6,758 nucleotides of DNA from DATGFK01 sp040007395 (GTDB taxonomy: Bacteria; Chloroflexota; Anaerolineae; Aggregatilineales; UBA2796), in assembly GCA_040007395.1 (NCBI GenBank), contig JBDTVG010000269.1, positions 1-6,758 on the forward strand. Direction: 5' to 3'. The notes beneath the pieces are model-generated. The model was given only the letters and a program-made list of their open reading frames with translations, did not search any database and was not told where the DNA came from. Made by a program: the position numbers and the translations under genes. Positions 5,127-6,758 of the stretch are shown here, in pieces; the stretch's first letter is position 1, and each line of letters starts with the position of its first letter.

Positions 5127-5873
5127 GTGAAAATTGGCAAAGTGCTTTCAACACTGCCTAAGCTAAATAACAGTACCCCCAGATCAACCTTCGTGTTGTA
5201 TTGGGTCTTGGTTAGCGTATCCTGCTTCTTATTTGCGCTTGTTGCAGCTGTTGCTACTTACCTCGCAATTGCCATGCTAATTGAATCGGGAATAGCTCCT
5301 AACAATGGCTGGATAGAGAATGTACTTTTTTTCATAGTGCCAGTTTTCGAGGTGCTGTTATTAGGGGCAATAACTGGTTTTGCACAGTGGCATTTGGCGT
5401 TTCAAGGTAGGTTTAGCAAATGGGTATGGATTGTTACTAACGCAATCACAAGTTTCACAGGGATTTTGGCAGTTTGGCTTGCAAGCTTTCTTTATCACGG
5501 TGACTATTTAGGGTTGGTGTATGTTCAACCAGGAACCATGAGTGGGTTGGATGACAAATTTATTGTCAGTCAAACTTGGTTTATTGCCGTTATCATAGTG
5601 GGTTTGAGTTTTGGCTTGGCAAGTGGAATCCCACAATGGCTCGTGTTGCGGCGTTATTTTCACAATGCTTGGGTTTGGCTTGGATCTTCGATTATCGGCG
5701 GTCTTGCAATCTTTGGGTCGTTTATTCTCCTTGTATTCACTATTAGAAACGCGACTTTGGTTCCATGTATTAGTTGCTGCTTAAGTCCGATCATCCTCAG
5801 TACTATTTCGGGGATTGTTCTATATCGTTTGCTACATTATCCTAAAGTCGATACAAGCGGTCAGACTTCCTGA
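5127..5873 (+). CDS. Multi-pass membrane protein with duplicated G..(S/T)G..QW motif, 248 residues
   Basis: About six hydrophobic helices can be seen: roughly 21-53, 65-86, 99-122, 151-170, 182-206 and 218-235. Two segments 83 residues apart align: residues 80-101 (GAITGFAQW...SKWVW) and 163-184 (GLASGIPQW...NAWVW), sharing G, T/S-G, Q-W and W-V-W. This indicates an internal duplication of a helix-loop-helix unit, as in uncharacterised membrane proteins I recall from Chloroflexota and Cyanobacteria. The loop at 123-150 is polar. The start is GTG with AAGG at 5113-5116, ten bases upstream, so it is less certain; no better in-frame start lies near. The gene looks AT-richer than plsX and the HAD gene, with many TTG, ATT and TTT codons, a hint of different origin. 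Function unknown. Confidence 0.85.
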   Translation: MKIGKVLSTLPKLNNSTPRSTFVLYWVLVSVSCFLFALVAAVATYLAIAMLIESGIAPNNGWIENVLFFIVPVFEVLLLGAITGFAQWHLAFQGRFSKWVWIVTNAITSFTGILAVWLASFLYHGDYLGLVYVQPGTMSGLDDKFIVSQTWFIAVIIVGLSFGLASGIPQWLVLRRYFHNAWVWLGSSIIGGLAIFGSFILLVFTIRNATLVPCISCCLSPIILSTISGIVLYRLLHYPKVDTSGQTS

Positions 5874-5945
5874 CCATCTGTGTGCTATTAAAGCGAAAGT
5901 TGCAAATTACACATTTCACCGTAATCGCTATTTTGTGGGGTATTC

Positions 5946-6611
5946 ATGGCAGTCGCAACCGTTGACGGACTCATTTTTGATTTTGATGGTGTCATCCTTG
6001 ACACCGAAACGCCAGATTTTGAAGTGTGGCAAAATGTCTACCAAGCCCACGGGCTAGAACTTCCCCTTGACCTGTGGATTACACGGGTAGGGTCTATTAC
6101 TGGGGCAGGCTTCAACCCGCAGACTCATTTTGAGAAAATGACCGAAAGCTCTCTGGACGAGGCTTTTCTCAAGGCACACGAAGCCAATTATCTGGCGATG
6201 TGCGATCAGCTATCGATCTTGCCCGGCGTAGAGGCGATTCTCTCTGCCGCCAAGCAGCGCGGAATCAAACTCGCCATTGCCTCAAATTCTGTGCGTGTTT
6301 GGGTAGAAACACGGCTCAAGCAGCATAATCTATACCACTATTTTGACTGTATCCGCACTCGCGATGATGTCACACAGGTCAAGCCCGCGCCGGAACTGTA
6401 TCTGAGTGCAGCAGCCTGTCTCGACTTGCCCGTCGAGCGTTGTGTCGCCATCGAAGATTCGCCCACAGGCATGAACGCCGCCCTTGCCGCCGGGATGCGC
6501 TGTATCGCTGTACCGAACACGATTACAATCCGGTTGCAACGCCCCGAAGTAACCCTAACGCTAAACTCGCTGGCAGATTTCAATCTCGACCAATTGATAG
6601 CGCAAGTTTGA
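5946..6611 (+). CDS. HAD-superfamily hydrolase (beta-phosphoglucomutase/phosphatase-like), 221 residues
   Basis: All four HAD motifs are present. Motif I is DFDGVILDTE, with nucleophile D12 and acid/base D14. Motif II is IASNS (S113). Motif III is K146 in QVKPAPELY. Motif IV is IEDSPTG (E170, D171). The stretch from about 18 to 88 is a helical C1 cap, which places it in subfamily I with beta-phosphoglucomutases, phosphoglycolate phosphatases and small sugar-phosphate phosphatases. It should be a soluble, Mg-dependent phosphatase or mutase. The substrate cannot be told from sequence alone. The length is normal and the gene looks intact. ATG at 5946 follows GTGGGG (5935-5940), five bases upstream. 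It starts 72 bp after the membrane protein and is followed by the hairpin at 6633-6662. No functional link to its neighbours is evident. Confidence 0.93.
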   Translation: MAVATVDGLIFDFDGVILDTETPDFEVWQNVYQAHGLELPLDLWITRVGSITGAGFNPQTHFEKMTESSLDEAFLKAHEANYLAMCDQLSILPGVEAILSAAKQRGIKLAIASNSVRVWVETRLKQHNLYHYFDCIRTRDDVTQVKPAPELYLSAAACLDLPVERCVAIEDSPTGMNAALAAGMRCIAVPNTITIRLQRPEVTLTLNSLADFNLDQLIAQV

Positions 6612-6632
6612 TCTCGGAAATAGGGGCAAAGA

Positions 6633-6662
6633 TCATGGGAGACTATGTGTAGTCTCCCATGA
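6633..6662. terminator. Hairpin between convergent gene ends, probable transcription terminator
   Basis: TCATGGGAGACTA (6633-6645) pairs perfectly with TAGTCTCCCATGA (6650-6662) around a TGTG loop, starting 21 bp after the HAD stop. No proper T-run follows on either strand (ATATTGTCTCTT on plus, TCTTTGCC on minus), so intrinsic termination may be weak. Its place between what look like converging genes supports a bidirectional terminator or 3'-end stabilising role. Confidence 0.55.
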
Positions 6663-6704
6663 ATATTGTCTCTTATGCCAAATGCAGTTGAGGTTTCACC
6701 TTGA

Positions 6705-6758
6705 TTACGGGACGAAGGTTGGCGCGACTTTAGGAGTCAGTTGCGAGGCAGGTTCGCC
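6705..6758 (-). CDS. Possible C-terminal end of a convergent minus-strand gene (truncated by window edge)
   Basis: From the right edge, one minus-strand frame stays open for 17 codons (GEPASQLTPKVAPTFVP) to a TAA at 6705-6707; the other two minus frames close earlier. The proline-rich end looks like a natural protein tail, and the hairpin at 6633-6662 lies in the expected place for a shared terminator. The piece is too short to assign a family or to exclude chance. Confidence 0.3.
   Translation of the reverse strand, partial: GEPASQLTPKVAPTFVP

Noticed and set aside
5874..5945. Promoter in front of the HAD gene (TTGCAA with TAATCG)
   Set aside because: The -10 box matches only two of six positions. 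The gene may instead be read from upstream or from a promoter I cannot identify.

Overview
The window looks like a chromosomal stretch from a Chloroflexia-type bacterium (phylum Chloroflexota, Herpetosiphon/Chloroflexus/Roseiflexus-like) of moderate GC content. This is inferred from four things: the LON-domain/plsX/TPR gene neighbourhood, an ISKra4-like insertion sequence, several copies of a CCCTCTCC...GGAGAGGG palindromic mini-repeat, and a membrane protein with the G..(S/T)G..QW motif that I associate from memory with Chloroflexota and Cyanobacteria. No taxonomic marker gene is present, so the assignment is tentative. I see no tRNA, rRNA, CRISPR array, phage gene or replication origin.

Layout, left to right. 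Positions 3-116 hold the last 37 codons of a plus-strand, probably membrane-associated, protein. Positions 117-368 are intergenic and carry a 97-bp palindromic mini-repeat (154-250), a perfect 18-bp inverted repeat (258-307), and a short remnant of a response-regulator gene (352-368). Positions 369-1245 are an 877-bp ISKra4-like element with 23-bp terminal inverted repeats (21/23 identical). Its minus-strand transposase is in two frames and has lost the middle of the protein, so the element is almost certainly non-autonomous. Positions 1247-1387 are a minus-strand fragment of a NarL/LuxR-type response regulator. Removing the IS joins this fragment to 352-368 in one open frame. Its 5' side is cut off by a half copy of the mini-repeat (1388-1413).

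Positions 1438-4436 are a compact three-gene minus-strand operon: a LON substrate-binding-domain protein, plsX (phosphate acyltransferase of phospholipid synthesis) and a large TPR protein, separated by 8 and 15 bp. A good sigma70-type promoter (TTGGCG-17 bp-TACAAT) sits just upstream at 4468-4496. The divergent intergenic region (4437-4774) also carries a 106-bp MITE-like repeat (4581-4686).

The right part is on the plus strand: a 100-residue single-pass protein with a Thr/Pro/Ser-rich tail (4775-5077), a 248-residue multi-pass membrane protein with an internally duplicated QW motif (5127-5873), and a HAD-family phosphohydrolase (5946-6611). A 13-bp-stem hairpin (6633-6662) follows. The apparent C-terminus of a convergent minus-strand gene lies at the right edge (6705-6758).

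Functionally, plsX supplies acyl-phosphate for membrane lipid synthesis. The LON-domain and TPR proteins are co-transcribed with it but have no predictable specific role. The most unusual material is the IS/response-regulator scar and the small repeats. I did not find convincing evidence for a new multi-gene system.
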